NCBI RefSeq assembly: GCF_030733205.1 | Contig: NZ_JASHJL010000012.1 | Location: forward strand, 62,001-126,000 | DNA: 64,000 nucleotides | DNA from: Mameliella sp. MMSF_3455 | GTDB taxonomy: Bacteria; Pseudomonadota; Alphaproteobacteria; Rhodobacterales; Rhodobacteraceae | Direction: 5' to 3' | Shown here: positions 1 to 9,653 of the stretch, in pieces | Numbering within the stretch: the stretch's first letter is position 1 | Layout: the number at the start of each line of letters is the position of its first letter | Position numbers and translations under genes: made by a program | Notes under the pieces: model-generated | Databases searched by the model: none | Told to the model about the DNA's origin: nothing | Seen by the model: the letters and a program-made list of their open reading frames with translations, nothing else

Positions 1-1
1 C

Positions 2-715
2 CCCGAAGGCCAGACCGCGCTGACATGGGCCAAGCGGATCACCGGCGATGCCCGTCAGTTGCGGGACGAAATGCGGATGAGCCGGACGGGCCTTGCTGGT
101 GAAGTGCGGCTTGCCGTGATCCCCACCGCCCAGTCCTGGGCCGGACATCTCTGCACGGTCTTCGCGGCCCGTCACCCGAATGTCCGGTTCCGGATCCTGT
201 CCCGCAACTCGCGCGAGATCCTGCAATTGCTGGACGATTTCGAGGCGGACGCCGGGATTTCCTATCTCGACAACGAGCCCCTTGGCCGTGTCGATACGGC
301 CGAATTGTACGAAGAAAGCTACATGCTTGTCTGCGCGATATCTTCTCATTTCGCCGGTCGGGATAGCGTCGACTGGTCGGCCCTCAGCGGCGTGCAACTG
401 GCCCTTTTGACGCCCGACATGCAGAACCGGCGTATCATCAATCGCCTGTTCACCAAGAACGGCGTCCGGCCCAGCACTTGCATCGAAACGAACTCGGTCA
501 TCGCTCTGGTGGCCAGCGTGATCCAAGGGCAATGCGTGACCGTTCTGCCCGGAGATCTCGCGCGGTTCCTTGCGGCTGGCAAGGATATTTCACTGGTCCC
601 GCTGCAAGGGGCGGGACGCTATCACAAGGTCGGATTGATCCTGCCTCACAGGGATCCGCGCACACCGGTTCTGGATGCGCTATTGAAAGAGGCGCGCAAG
701 CTGCCGCCAGTTTGA
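2..715 (+). CDS. LysR-family regulator, C-terminal part (gene enters from left edge)
   Basis: The reading frame is open from the first bases, so the N-terminal helix-turn-helix lies outside the window. What remains is the linker helix and the LysR substrate-binding domain (VRLAVIPTAQSWAG near its start, then a typical two-lobed effector domain ending LKEARKLPPV). It lies 89 bp upstream of fdsG on the same strand. LysR genes often sit beside fds operons, so it probably controls formate dehydrogenase; that role is inferred from position only. The internal ATG at 59 is not the true start. Confidence 0.85.
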   Translation, partial: PEGQTALTWAKRITGDARQLRDEMRMSRTGLAGEVRLAVIPTAQSWAGHLCTVFAARHPNVRFRILSRNSREILQLLDDFEADAGISYLDNEPLGRVDTAELYEESYMLVCAISSHFAGRDSVDWSALSGVQLALLTPDMQNRRIINRLFTKNGVRPSTCIETNSVIALVASVIQGQCVTVLPGDLARFLAAGKDISLVPLQGAGRYHKVGLILPHRDPRTPVLDALLKEARKLPPV

Positions 716-804
716 TCGGAAATTTCTATCGACTGACGGAACAGCGTTATTGAAGGCCCCCCCTCCGAACGTGCCAGTTGGCGCCAATTCAGGAGGATCG
801 CCAT

Positions 805-1278
805 ATGCCTGCCAGCGCCGACTACGACGCAGCCGAGCTGAAACTCATCATCGCCGCGCATCAGTCCCTCGAAGGACCGCTGCTGCCGCTGCTGCATGCC
901 ATCCAGGACAGCTTTGGTCATATACCGGCCAAGGCGCACGCGCAGATCTGTGATGCGCTGAACATCACCCGGGCCGAGTTGCACGGGGTCATCAGCTTCT
1001 ACCATGACTTCCGCGAAGCTCCGGCAGGCCGACATGTGCTGAAGATCTGCCGTGCCGAGGCCTGCCAGTCCGTCGGCGGCAACGAACTGGCCGAAGGCCT
1101 GCTCTCGAAACTGGGACTGGACTGGCACGGGACAACCCCGAACGGCGCGGTCACGATCGAGCCGGTCTACTGCCTGGGCCTCTGCGCCTGCGCACCTGCG
1201 GCAATGGTGGATGACCGTGTTGTTGGCCGCATCGACGCAGACAGGCTGGACAGATTGCTGGCGGAGGCGGGCGCATGA
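805..1278 (+). CDS. fdsG: NAD-dependent formate dehydrogenase gamma subunit
   Basis: Homologue of the 24-kDa complex I subunit NuoE, carrying one [2Fe-2S] cluster in the diaphorase part of cytoplasmic formate dehydrogenase. The cluster ligands are visible as CRAEACQS and CLGLCACAP. The ATG at 805 is chosen because AGGAGG at 791-796 is correctly spaced; an upstream TTG at 778 would place the Shine-Dalgarno inside the gene. The stop overlaps fdsB by ATGA. First gene of a five-gene fdsGBA-fdhD-fdsD operon. Confidence 0.95.
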   Translation: MPASADYDAAELKLIIAAHQSLEGPLLPLLHAIQDSFGHIPAKAHAQICDALNITRAELHGVISFYHDFREAPAGRHVLKICRAEACQSVGGNELAEGLLSKLGLDWHGTTPNGAVTIEPVYCLGLCACAPAAMVDDRVVGRIDADRLDRLLAEAGA

Positions 1279-2783
1279 AGATCTACGTTCCAATGGACAG
1301 CGCCGCCAAGGCGCTAGGCGCCGAGGATGTGGTTGCCGCCCTGCGCGCGGCAGACCCGAAAGCCGAAATCATCCGTACCGGCACGCGCGGGATGATCTGG
1401 CTCGAACCGCTGGTCGAGGTCGAGATCGACGGGGTGCGTCACGGGTTCGGCCCGGCGGAGCCCGGCGATGTGGCGGGCATTCTCGACGGAACCAGCGCCA
1501 AGGCACTTGGTCCGGTCGAAGAACTGGACTGGATGAAGCGCCAGACCCGCCTCACCTTTGCCCGCGTCGGCGTGATCGACCCGTTGTCGCTGGACGACTA
1601 CCAGGCACATGGCGGGCTGAAGGGGCTGCGCATCGCGCTCGACCTGTCGGCCCAGCAGGTTGTTGACGAGGTAAAAACCTCCGGCCTGCGCGGCCGTGGC
1701 GGGGCCGGTTTCCCGACTGGCATCAAGTGGCAGACCGTGCATGACGCGGAAGCGCCGCAGAAATACATCGTCTGCAATGCTGACGAGGGTGACAGCGGCA
1801 CCTTTGCCGATCGCATGATCATGGAGGGCGACCCCTTTACCCTGATCGAGGGCATGGCCATCGCCGGGCTGGGTGTTGGCGCGACCAAGGGCTATGTTTA
1901 CCTGCGTTCGGAATATCCGGATGCCATCGCCGTCATGACCCGTGCGGTGGAACTGGCCCGCGCTGCCGGCGTGCTGGGCCACGACATTCTGGGGTCTGGC
2001 CGCGCCTTCGACATGGAGATCCGCAAGGGGGCGGGCGCCTATGTCTGCGGCGAGGAAACTTCCTTGCTCAATTCGCTTGAAGGCAAGCGCGGCGTGGTGC
2101 GGGCCAAGCCGCCCTTGCCGGCGCTGGAGGGCTTCCTGGGCCGTCCGACGGTGGTGAACAACGTCATCAGCCTGGCGACTGTGCCGGTGATTTTCGAGAA
2201 GGGCGCGCAGCACTATGCGGACTTCGGCCTTGGCCGGTCACGCGGTACCGTGACCTTGCAGATCGCGGGCAACGTGGCGCGTGGCGGGCTTTTCGAAACC
2301 GCCTTTGGCATATCCTTGGGCGAGGTGGTCAATGACCTGGGGGGCGGCACGGCCTCTGGCCGCCCGGTCAAGGCCGTGCAGGTGGGCGGCCCCTTGGGCG
2401 CATATATGCCCGTATCGAAATTCGACACGCCACTGGGCTACGAGGAATTCGACCAGGCGGGCGGATTGATCGGCCACGCGGGCCTGACTGTTTTCGACGA
2501 CGGCACCGACATGCTGGGCATGGCGCGCTTCGCGATGGAGTTCTGCGCCGTGGAAAGCTGTGGCAAGTGCACGCCCTGCCGGATCGGCGCCGTGCGCGGT
2601 GTCGAGACGCTGGACCGGATTGCCGAGGGCGACGCCGCCGCGCTGCCCCTGCTGACAGACCTCTGCGAGACGATGACGGACGGGTCCCTTTGCGCGCTCG
2701 GGGGCTTCACGCCGTTCCCGGTCATGTCTGCCGTCACTCATTTTCCCGACGATTTCGCCCGCCAGAAGGAGGCCGCCGAATGA
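1275..2783 (+). CDS. fdsB: NAD-dependent formate dehydrogenase beta subunit (NADH/FMN)
   Basis: A 502-residue NuoF-type flavoprotein that passes electrons from formate to NAD+. It has a thioredoxin-like N-terminal extension fused to the NuoF core, as usual in FdsB. The glycine-rich FMN/NADH site reads GLRGRGGAGFPTG, followed by NADEGDSGTFADR. The C-terminal [4Fe-4S] ligands are in ESCGKCTPCRIG with a last Cys in GSLCALGG. Overlaps fdsG and fdsA by 4 bp each, which implies translational coupling. Confidence 0.95.
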   Translation: MKIYVPMDSAAKALGAEDVVAALRAADPKAEIIRTGTRGMIWLEPLVEVEIDGVRHGFGPAEPGDVAGILDGTSAKALGPVEELDWMKRQTRLTFARVGVIDPLSLDDYQAHGGLKGLRIALDLSAQQVVDEVKTSGLRGRGGAGFPTGIKWQTVHDAEAPQKYIVCNADEGDSGTFADRMIMEGDPFTLIEGMAIAGLGVGATKGYVYLRSEYPDAIAVMTRAVELARAAGVLGHDILGSGRAFDMEIRKGAGAYVCGEETSLLNSLEGKRGVVRAKPPLPALEGFLGRPTVVNNVISLATVPVIFEKGAQHYADFGLGRSRGTVTLQIAGNVARGGLFETAFGISLGEVVNDLGGGTASGRPVKAVQVGGPLGAYMPVSKFDTPLGYEEFDQAGGLIGHAGLTVFDDGTDMLGMARFAMEFCAVESCGKCTPCRIGAVRGVETLDRIAEGDAAALPLLTDLCETMTDGSLCALGGFTPFPVMSAVTHFPDDFARQKEAAE

Positions 2784-5677
2784 AGGATTTCATCCTGCCG
2801 ACCGACGACCGTGACATGGGCACCCCCGCCCGCCAGGGCGCGCCCGTTACCCTGACCATCGATGGGTTCGAAGTCACCGTTCCCGAGGGCACCAGCGTCA
2901 TGCGGGCCGCCGCCGAGATTGGCATTTCGGTGCCCAAGCTCTGCGCCTCGGACAACCTCGAGGCGTTCGGATCCTGCCGTCTATGCGCGGTGGAAATCGA
3001 AGGCCGACGCGGCACGCCCGCATCCTGCACGACGCCGGTGGCGCCGGGCATGATCGTGGACACGCAGTCGCAAAAGGTGCGCAAGATCCGCAAGGGCGTG
3101 ATGGAACTCTATATCTCGGATCACCCGCTGGACTGCCTGACCTGTGCGGCCAACGGCGATTGCGAGTTGCAGGACATGGCGGGGGCCGTCGGCCTGCGCG
3201 ACGTGCGCTACAAGGCGCCGGAACAGGGCGGGCTGGCCAACCATTTCGCGGCCCGCAACACCTCTGGCGAGGTCAACCCCGAGTGGCTGCCCAAGGACGA
3301 CAGCAACCCCTATTTCACCTACGACCCCTCCAAGTGCATCGTCTGCAACCGCTGCGTCCGCGCCTGCGAAGAAGTGCAGGGTACCTTTGCGCTGACGATC
3401 TCGGGGCGCGGGTTCGACAGCCGTGTGTCGGCAGGGGGCGCCGATGACGATTTCCTGGGGTCGGATTGCGTGTCCTGCGGCGCCTGCGTGCAGGCTTGCC
3501 CCACCGCGACCCTGCAGGAAAGATCCGTGATCGAGATGGGCACGCCGGATCGGTCGGTCGTGACCACCTGCGCCTACTGCGGCGTCGGCTGTTCCTTCAA
3601 GGCGGAAATGCAGGGCGATGAACTGGTCCGCATGGTGCCTTACAAGCACGGCAAGGCGAACCGGGGGCACAGCTGCGTCAAGGGCCGATTTGCCTATGGC
3701 TATGCCAACCACAAGGACCGGATCCTGAACCCGATGATCCGCGACTCGATCGACGAACCCTGGCGCGAGGTCAGCTGGGACGAGGCCCTGGGCTTTGCCG
3801 CGGGCCGCTTGCGCGGTCTTCAGGAAAAGCACGGCAAAAAGAGCATCGGTGTCATCACTTCCAGCCGCTGCACCAACGAGGAAACCTACCTGGTGCAGAA
3901 ACTGACCCGGGCGGTCTTTGGCAACAACAACACCGACACCTGCGCCCGCGTCTGCCATTCGCCCACCGGCTATGGCCTTGGCCAGACCTTTGGCACATCC
4001 GCCGGCACGCAGGATTTCGACAGTGTCGAGCAGACAGACGTGGTCATCGTCATCGGGGCCAATCCCACCGATGGCCACCCGGTCTTTGCCAGCCGTCTGA
4101 AAAAGCGCCTGCGGGCCGGGGCCAAGCTGATTGTGATCGACCCGCGCCGCATCGACCTGGTGAAATCCGCCCATATCGAGGCCGCGCATCACCTGGCGCT
4201 GAAGCCCGGCACCAATGTTGCCGTGGTCACCGCGCTGGCGCATGTGATCGTGACCGAGGGCCTGATGGACGAGGCGTTCATCCGCACCCGCTGTGACTGG
4301 GACGAATTCCAGGTCTATGCCGAGTTCGTCAGCGATCCGCGTCACTCGCCCGAGGCGACCGCCCTGCTGACCGGCGTCAACGCGCAGGAGCTGCGGGCCG
4401 CCGCGCGAACCTTTGCCAAGGGCGGCAATGGTTCGATCTACTACGGCCTTGGCGTGACCGAGCACAGCCAGGGGTCGACCACCGTCATGGGGATCGCCAA
4501 TCTTGCCATGCTGACCGGCAATGTCGGGCGTCCCGGCGTGGGCGTGAACCCGCTGCGGGGCCAGAACAACGTGCAAGGGTCCTGTGACATGGGGTCCTTC
4601 CCGCATGAACTGCCGGGGTATCGCCATGTGAAAGGCGCGGAGGTGCGCGACATCTTCGAGACCGCCTGGGGTGTCGAGATCGACCCGGAACCGGGCCTGC
4701 GTATCCCGAACATGCTGGACGCCGCGGTCGAAGGCACTTTCAAGGGGCTTTATTGTCAGGGTGAGGACATCCTGCAATCGGATCCGGACACCAAGCACGT
4801 TGCCGCGGGCCTTGCGGCGATGGAATGCGTCATCGTGCATGACCTCTTCCTGAACGAGACCGCGAACTACGCCCATGTCTTCCTGCCCGGGTCGACCTTC
4901 CTGGAAAAGGACGGCACCTTCACCAATGCCGAGCGTCGCATCAACCGGGTGCGCCGCGTCATGGCACCCAGGAACGGCTATGCCGACTGGGAGGTGACGC
5001 AACTGCTGGCCAATGCGATGGGGGCGGGCTGGTCCTATACCCATCCCAGCCAGATCATGGAGGAAATCGCCGCCACGACGCCCTCTTTCGCCGGGGTGGT
5101 CTATGCCCTGCTGGAGGAACAGGGATCGGTGCAATGGCCCTGCAACGAGGCGCATCCCGAAGGTACGCCGCTGATGCATGTCGATGAGTTCGTGCGCGGC
5201 AAGGGGCGGTTCATCGTCACCGAATACGTCGCCACCGACGAAAAGACCGGCCCGCGTTTCCCGCTCTTGCTGACCACCGGGCGCATCCTGTCGCAGTACA
5301 ACGTGGGCGCGCAAACCCGGCGCACGGAGAACGTGGTCTGGCATGAGGCCGACGTGCTGGAAATCCATCCGCATGATGCCGAGAACCGCGGCCTCAAAGA
5401 TGGCGACTGGGTGCGGCTGGCCTCGCGGTCGGGTGAAACGACATTGAGGGCACAGGTCTCGGATCGGGTCAGCCCCGGCGTGGTCTACACCACCTTCCAC
5501 CACCCGGATACGCAGGCCAACGTCATCACCACCGACTATTCCGACTGGGCCACGAACTGCCCGGAGTACAAGGTGACGGCGGTGCAGGTCGCGCCGTCGA
5601 ACGGACCGACCGATTGGCAGGAGGATTACGCCGCACAGGCCGAACGGTCGCGTCGTATCCTTCCGGCGGCGGAATGA
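2780..5677 (+). CDS. fdsA: NAD-dependent formate dehydrogenase alpha subunit (Mo/W bis-MGD)
   Basis: Catalytic subunit, 965 residues, oxidising formate to CO2. The N-terminal NuoG-like part has a [2Fe-2S] site (CASDNLEAFGSCRLC), a His-Cys cluster (HPLDCLTCAANGDC) and two ferredoxin-type [4Fe-4S] sites (CIVCNRCVRAC, CVSCGACVQAC). The molybdopterin domain begins with CAYCGVGC and a distal CVKGR. RVCHSP holds the cysteine that ligates the metal, so this is a Cys and not a selenocysteine enzyme. The ATG at 2780 overlaps the fdsB stop; a longer frame reaching upstream to 2567 is inside fdsB. Confidence 0.96.
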   Translation: MKDFILPTDDRDMGTPARQGAPVTLTIDGFEVTVPEGTSVMRAAAEIGISVPKLCASDNLEAFGSCRLCAVEIEGRRGTPASCTTPVAPGMIVDTQSQKVRKIRKGVMELYISDHPLDCLTCAANGDCELQDMAGAVGLRDVRYKAPEQGGLANHFAARNTSGEVNPEWLPKDDSNPYFTYDPSKCIVCNRCVRACEEVQGTFALTISGRGFDSRVSAGGADDDFLGSDCVSCGACVQACPTATLQERSVIEMGTPDRSVVTTCAYCGVGCSFKAEMQGDELVRMVPYKHGKANRGHSCVKGRFAYGYANHKDRILNPMIRDSIDEPWREVSWDEALGFAAGRLRGLQEKHGKKSIGVITSSRCTNEETYLVQKLTRAVFGNNNTDTCARVCHSPTGYGLGQTFGTSAGTQDFDSVEQTDVVIVIGANPTDGHPVFASRLKKRLRAGAKLIVIDPRRIDLVKSAHIEAAHHLALKPGTNVAVVTALAHVIVTEGLMDEAFIRTRCDWDEFQVYAEFVSDPRHSPEATALLTGVNAQELRAAARTFAKGGNGSIYYGLGVTEHSQGSTTVMGIANLAMLTGNVGRPGVGVNPLRGQNNVQGSCDMGSFPHELPGYRHVKGAEVRDIFETAWGVEIDPEPGLRIPNMLDAAVEGTFKGLYCQGEDILQSDPDTKHVAAGLAAMECVIVHDLFLNETANYAHVFLPGSTFLEKDGTFTNAERRINRVRRVMAPRNGYADWEVTQLLANAMGAGWSYTHPSQIMEEIAATTPSFAGVVYALLEEQGSVQWPCNEAHPEGTPLMHVDEFVRGKGRFIVTEYVATDEKTGPRFPLLLTTGRILSQYNVGAQTRRTENVVWHEADVLEIHPHDAENRGLKDGDWVRLASRSGETTLRAQVSDRVSPGVVYTTFHHPDTQANVITTDYSDWATNCPEYKVTAVQVAPSNGPTDWQEDYAAQAERSRRILPAAE

Positions 5678-6495
5678 GTGCGCGCGCCGCAACCGTCAGC
5701 GCCTCGGGCCGGTCGCACCAGTCCGAGGGCACGTTGGCGATCCATCGCACCCTGCCCGAAGAGGTGCCGGTGGCACTGGTCTTCAATGGCACCACGCAGG
5801 CGGTCATGATGGCCAGTCCCGCCGACCTGGCGGATTTCGCCCTTGGCTTTGCCCTGACGGAGGGCATCGTCACCGACCCGTCGCAGGTAGAGGATTTCGA
5901 ACTCGTCGAACACGCCCAGGGCATCGAGGCGCGCTTTCTGCTGGACGACGGTCGCGCCCGCGCGCTGTCCGAGCGCCGGCGCTACATGGCGGGGCCGGTG
6001 GGCTGCGGGCTGTGCGGGATCGACAGCCTGGAGCAGGCGCTGCGCCGCGTGCCTCGGGTGACCTCGGACCTGCGGCTGGAGGTATCCGAGGTCGCCCGCG
6101 CCACGGACGCGCTTCGGCGCCATCAGCGCCTGCACGACATGACCCGCGCCACCCATGCGGCGGGCTTCATGACCTCGGGGCGCGGCGTCTTCATGGCGCG
6201 CGAGGATGTGGGCCGGCACAACGCGCTGGACAAGCTCATCGGCGCGCTGGCGCACGAGGGGGGCGACGCTACACAAGGGGCCGCCGTCATGACATCGCGT
6301 CTGTCGATCGAACTGGTCCAGAAATGCGCGCTGGCGGGTATCCCGGTCCTTGTGGCCGTGTCCGCCCCCACTGGCGCCGCCGTGCGCCTGGCGCAGGAGG
6401 CGGGGATAACCCTGGCCGCCTTTGCCCGGGGCGGCGGTTTCGACATCTATTCCCATCAGCACCGTATCATAGACGAGGCACCGCATGTCGCCTGA
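5674..6495 (+). CDS. fdhD: Formate dehydrogenase accessory sulfurtransferase FdhD (FdsC)
   Basis: A 273-residue FdhD-family protein, called FdsC in fds operons. It delivers sulfur to the molybdenum cofactor and helps insert it into FdsA. The signature CGLCG lies near residue 112 (GPVGCGLCGID), and the family C-terminus (GGFDIYSHQHRI) is present. The ATG at 5674 overlaps the fdsA stop (ATGA). Confidence 0.93.
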   Translation: MSARAATVSASGRSHQSEGTLAIHRTLPEEVPVALVFNGTTQAVMMASPADLADFALGFALTEGIVTDPSQVEDFELVEHAQGIEARFLLDDGRARALSERRRYMAGPVGCGLCGIDSLEQALRRVPRVTSDLRLEVSEVARATDALRRHQRLHDMTRATHAAGFMTSGRGVFMAREDVGRHNALDKLIGALAHEGGDATQGAAVMTSRLSIELVQKCALAGIPVLVAVSAPTGAAVRLAQEAGITLAAFARGGGFDIYSHQHRIIDEAPHVA

Positions 6496-6688
6496 CAAGA
6501 TGATCCGCATGGCGAACCAGATCGCCACTTTCTTCAAGACCCAGCCCAACGAAGATGCCCCCGCGCGGGTCGCGGCGCATATATCGGACTTCTGGGAGCC
6601 GCGGATGCGCGACCAGTTGCGCAGTCACGTTGCCCAAGGGGGCGACGGGCTGGACGAGGTGGTGGTCCGGGCCGCAGCGCAGATATGA
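6485..6688 (+). CDS. fdsD: Formate dehydrogenase delta subunit
   Basis: A small 67-residue FdsD protein, needed for mature FdsGBA in relatives. Typical features are the start DKMIRMANQIATFFKTQP and a central ISDFWEPRMR. The gene starts 11 bp inside the end of fdhD in another frame, the usual arrangement, and closes the operon. The 107 bp up to the convergent transporter gene hold no clear hairpin terminator. Confidence 0.93.
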   Translation: MSPDKMIRMANQIATFFKTQPNEDAPARVAAHISDFWEPRMRDQLRSHVAQGGDGLDEVVVRAAAQI

Positions 6689-6795
6689 GCCTGCTCCGGG
6701 GTGCGCGGGCCTCGATGGCACATACCACTGAGCCCCGACCCGGGATCGGATCTTGTCGGCCGTGACAGCGGCCGCTGCGTCTGTCAGGCCCGCGG

Positions 6796-7644
6796 TCAGC
6801 GGCGCTGGAACAGGATCACCACCAGTGCCAGCAGCGATGAACCCAGCATCAGGAGCAGTGACACCGCGTTCAGCAGCGGCGTTGACCCCTCTTTCAGACG
6901 GTCGAACATGGCGATGGTCAGCGGCGCGTCAGAGCCGACCAGCATCAGCGTGGTGTTGAAGTTCTCGAAGCTCATCAGGAAGGCAACGACCACCGCGCCG
7001 ATCATCGCCGGCATCAGGAAGGGAATGGTGATCGTGCGCACCGCGGTCAATCGCGTGGCGCCCAGGTTCAGCGCCGCCTCTTCCAGCGTGCGGTCGAATT
7101 TCTGCAGGCGGGCGGTGATCACCAGCGTGGCGATCGTGGTGATGAAGGAAAACTGGCCAAGGATCACCAACAGCAAACCGGGCCGCAGCGCCTGAATATC
7201 CATCTGCGCCAGGTCCCAGATCCCGTTCGCCAGGGTCGATGAAAAGACCAGGATGGAGATGCCCAGCACGATGCCCGGAATGACCAGAGGCAGCAGCATC
7301 AGGACATAGAGCAGCCCCTTTCCCCGGAACTCGTACCGGTTGAACAGGAAGGCATTCGTGGTGCCGACACAGACCGACAGAAGCGCGACGCACATGGCCA
7401 CAAAGGCAGAGGTTCCCACGGCGCGCAGGATGCCGCGCTCGTGGAACACGCCGATCTGCGGACGCTCGTCGCCAAAGAACCAGTTCCAGGTGAACCCTTC
7501 CCAGGGGAGCGAGGGAAACTGGCTATCGTTGAAGGCAAAGACCGCGACGACGGTCAACGGCAAAGCGAGGTAGAGGAAGAACAGCAGCACGTAGCTGCCG
7601 TAGATCAGGCGAAAGCTGCGGGATTGGGGGATGGTGGGGATCAT
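6796..7644 (-). CDS. Polyamine-type ABC transporter permease (PotC/PotI family)
   Basis: Inner-membrane permease of 282 residues with about six membrane segments and the cytoplasmic EAA loop (LEEAALNLGATRLTAVRTI) that contacts the ATPase. Last gene of a four-gene SBP-ATPase-permease-permease set, 4 bp after the preceding permease. The family moves spermidine, putrescine or related cationic compounds; here it sits downstream of amine-metabolising genes. Exact substrate unknown. Confidence 0.88.
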   Translation of the reverse strand: MIPTIPQSRSFRLIYGSYVLLFFLYLALPLTVVAVFAFNDSQFPSLPWEGFTWNWFFGDERPQIGVFHERGILRAVGTSAFVAMCVALLSVCVGTTNAFLFNRYEFRGKGLLYVLMLLPLVIPGIVLGISILVFSSTLANGIWDLAQMDIQALRPGLLLVILGQFSFITTIATLVITARLQKFDRTLEEAALNLGATRLTAVRTITIPFLMPAMIGAVVVAFLMSFENFNTTLMLVGSDAPLTIAMFDRLKEGSTPLLNAVSLLLMLGSSLLALVVILFQRR

Positions 7645-7648
7645 CGGC

Positions 7649-8506
7649 TTATCCCATCGTTTCCTGAAGGGTGCGGCCGGTCAGGCGCAGCATTCCCCAG
7701 ACGATCACCGACGACAGCACCAGCAGCATGAAGCCGAAGGCCGCGCCCAGCTCCCAGTTCGAGCGCACGATGAACTGGTTGTAGATCATCTCGGTGAACC
7801 ACAGGCTGTCCTTGCCGCCCAGCATGGTGGGGGTCAGGTAGTTGCCCAGAGACAGCATGAAGACGACGATGCAGCCCGAGACGATGCCCGGCATGGCATG
7901 TGGAATGATGATCTCGCGCAGAACCGACAGGCCGCTGCCGCCAAGGTCATAGCCGGCCTCGATCACGCTGTCGTCCAGGCTTTCCAGTGTCGTGACCAGC
8001 GGCACGACCATAAACAGCATCGAGGTATAGACAAGGCCCACCATCATGGCGGCGTCGTTATACAGCATCTCGACCGGCTGATCGGCCAGACCCGCCCATT
8101 GCAACAGGTTCGACACCAGCCCGGTTTCCCGCAGCAGGATCATCCAGCCAAAGGTGCGCACGAGTTCCGAGACGTAGAAGGGAATGAGGCACAGCATGAA
8201 CAGCACCTGCTGCAGGCGCCCCTTGGCCATCTTTGCAATGTAGTAGGAGACCGGAAAGGCGATCACCAGCGTGATGGCCGTGGCCAGGACCGACATCACC
8301 GCCGTCCGCCAGAAGGTGCGCAGGTACAGCGGTTCCGTCAGGGCTTTCTCGTACTGGGCAAGGCTGGTTTCGTAGACGCCAAAGCTGATGCGCTCGCGGA
8401 TCGAGATGAGAAACATGTCGATATGCGGAATGATGATCAGCAGGCCCAGCCACAGCACCAGTGGCGTCAGCAGCAGGATGAATCCGATCCGGGTATGCGC
8501 GCGCAT
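7649..8506 (-). CDS. Polyamine-type ABC transporter permease (PotB/PotH family)
   Basis: First permease of the pair, 285 residues, about six membrane segments, EAA loop near VIEAGYDLGGSGLSVLREI. The start at 8506 (MRAHTRIGFILLL) is chosen because its ATG overlaps the stop of the ATPase gene (ATGA); the frame runs further upstream but into the ATPase gene. Forms the channel together with the downstream PotC-like protein. Confidence 0.88.
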   Translation of the reverse strand: MRAHTRIGFILLLTPLVLWLGLLIIIPHIDMFLISIRERISFGVYETSLAQYEKALTEPLYLRTFWRTAVMSVLATAITLVIAFPVSYYIAKMAKGRLQQVLFMLCLIPFYVSELVRTFGWMILLRETGLVSNLLQWAGLADQPVEMLYNDAAMMVGLVYTSMLFMVVPLVTTLESLDDSVIEAGYDLGGSGLSVLREIIIPHAMPGIVSGCIVVFMLSLGNYLTPTMLGGKDSLWFTEMIYNQFIVRSNWELGAAFGFMLLVLSSVIVWGMLRLTGRTLQETMG

Positions 8507-9597
8507 CAGGCGGCCCCCTTGAAACAGGTCGCCTGGGCCGCGCCCCACCCGATGTGCACGGCATCCCCCCGTTTCAGCGTCGCGAATTCGCCGGACTGCG
8601 GCAGGGTGACTTCCAGTGTCTCGCCTGCGTCGTCCTGCACCAACACGCGCGAGGCGGCACCGTTGAACAGGATGCTTGTCACCTTGCCCTGCAACTGGTT
8701 GTCGAAACCGGAAAGCGCCTCGGCGCTGGCGGCCAGGCGGATGGATTCCGGGCGGACAAAGATTTCTGCCGTGTCGCCTGCGGCCAGTGGGGACGCGGCT
8801 GTTGCCCGCATGGCCAGCCCGCTGTCGGTGCGCATCTGCAGGGCCTCGCCCTCGACACGGTCGATGCGGCCTTTCCAGCGGTTCGATTCCCCGATGAACC
8901 CGGCGACAAAAGGCGTGTCGGGGCGATAGTACAAATCCTGCCCGGTGCCGACCTGCTCGAACCGTCCGGCATTCATGACGGCGATCTGGTCGGACATGAC
9001 CAGCGCCTCTGACTGGTCGTGGGTGATGTAGACAAATGTGGTGTCAAAAGCGGCCTGAAGCGCCTTGAGCTCGACCTTCATGTGTTCGCGCAGCTTCAGG
9101 TCCAGCGCGCCCAGCGGTTCGTCCAGCAGCAGAACGTCCGGTTCCAGCACCATGCAGCGCGCAATGGCGACGCGCTGTTTCTGACCGCCCGAAAGCTCAT
9201 CGACCTTGCGTCCGCCGATCCCCGGCAGGCCGATGCGCTCCAGCGCCTCGTCCACCTTGCGGGCGATCTGGTCCTTGGGCATCTTCTGGCGCCGCAGCCC
9301 GTAGCCAATGTTCTCGGCGATGGTCATCATCGGGAACAGGGCCAGGTGCTGGAACACCATGTTCACGGGCCGCTTGTTCGGCGGCGTGTCCAGAACCGAT
9401 TTTCCCTTGATCCGGATATCCCCGGAGGTCGGATCGAGAAATCCGGCGATCATCCGCATGATCGTCGTCTTGCCGCAGCCCGACGGCCCCAGGATCGAAA
9501 AGAAACTGCCCGGCGGCACGGAAAACGACACGTTGTCGACGGCGGTTGTTTCACCGAACCGTTTGACGAGGTCGGCGCATTCGAGATCAGGGGTCAT
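8506..9597 (-). CDS. Polyamine-type ABC transporter ATP-binding protein (PotA/PotG family)
   Basis: ATPase with Walker A GPSGCGKTT, Q-loop, signature LSGGQKQRVAIAR, Walker B DVLLLDEPLGALD and a C-terminal TOBE-like domain (FVRPESIRLA). That layout is typical of the spermidine/putrescine importers. The ATG at 9597 is preferred over a GTG at 9624, because the GTG lies inside the intercistronic hairpin at 9617-9644. No strong Shine-Dalgarno is visible before either start. Confidence 0.9.
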   Translation of the reverse strand: MTPDLECADLVKRFGETTAVDNVSFSVPPGSFFSILGPSGCGKTTIMRMIAGFLDPTSGDIRIKGKSVLDTPPNKRPVNMVFQHLALFPMMTIAENIGYGLRRQKMPKDQIARKVDEALERIGLPGIGGRKVDELSGGQKQRVAIARCMVLEPDVLLLDEPLGALDLKLREHMKVELKALQAAFDTTFVYITHDQSEALVMSDQIAVMNAGRFEQVGTGQDLYYRPDTPFVAGFIGESNRWKGRIDRVEGEALQMRTDSGLAMRATAASPLAAGDTAEIFVRPESIRLAASAEALSGFDNQLQGKVTSILFNGAASRVLVQDDAGETLEVTLPQSGEFATLKRGDAVHIGWGAAQATCFKGAA

Positions 9598-9616
9598 GCG
9601 GGAAGTCCGTTCATAT

Positions 9617-9644
9617 GGCGGCACCCGGAGGACCGGATGCCGCC
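9617..9644 (-). promoter_or_regulatory. Intercistronic hairpin between binding-protein gene and ATPase gene
   Basis: A 12-bp stem (9617-9628 with 9633-9644, one G-U pair in the minus-strand RNA) closes a 4-nt loop ten bases after the binding-protein stop. There is no U-run. It probably limits readthrough or protects the upstream 3' end, giving more binding protein than transporter core. Confidence 0.75.
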
Positions 9645-9653
9645 CGTGTCAGA

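Noticed and set aside
805-5677. Complex I genes nuoE-nuoF-nuoG
   Set aside because: The homology is real, but the fused molybdopterin domain with RVCHSP, the following fdhD and fdsD, and the absence of other nuo genes show NAD-linked formate dehydrogenase.
2981-5692. Very long open frame (903 codons) on the minus strand
   Set aside because: It is the mirror of fdsA, which has full family motifs on the plus strand. The minus-strand frame is rich in Arg, His and Gly and resembles no protein family.
6766-6777. 12-bp palindrome CAGCGGCCGCTG between fdsD and the permease gene
   Set aside because: It has no loop and no T-run. In GC-rich DNA such a palindrome is expected by chance, so it is not called as a terminator.
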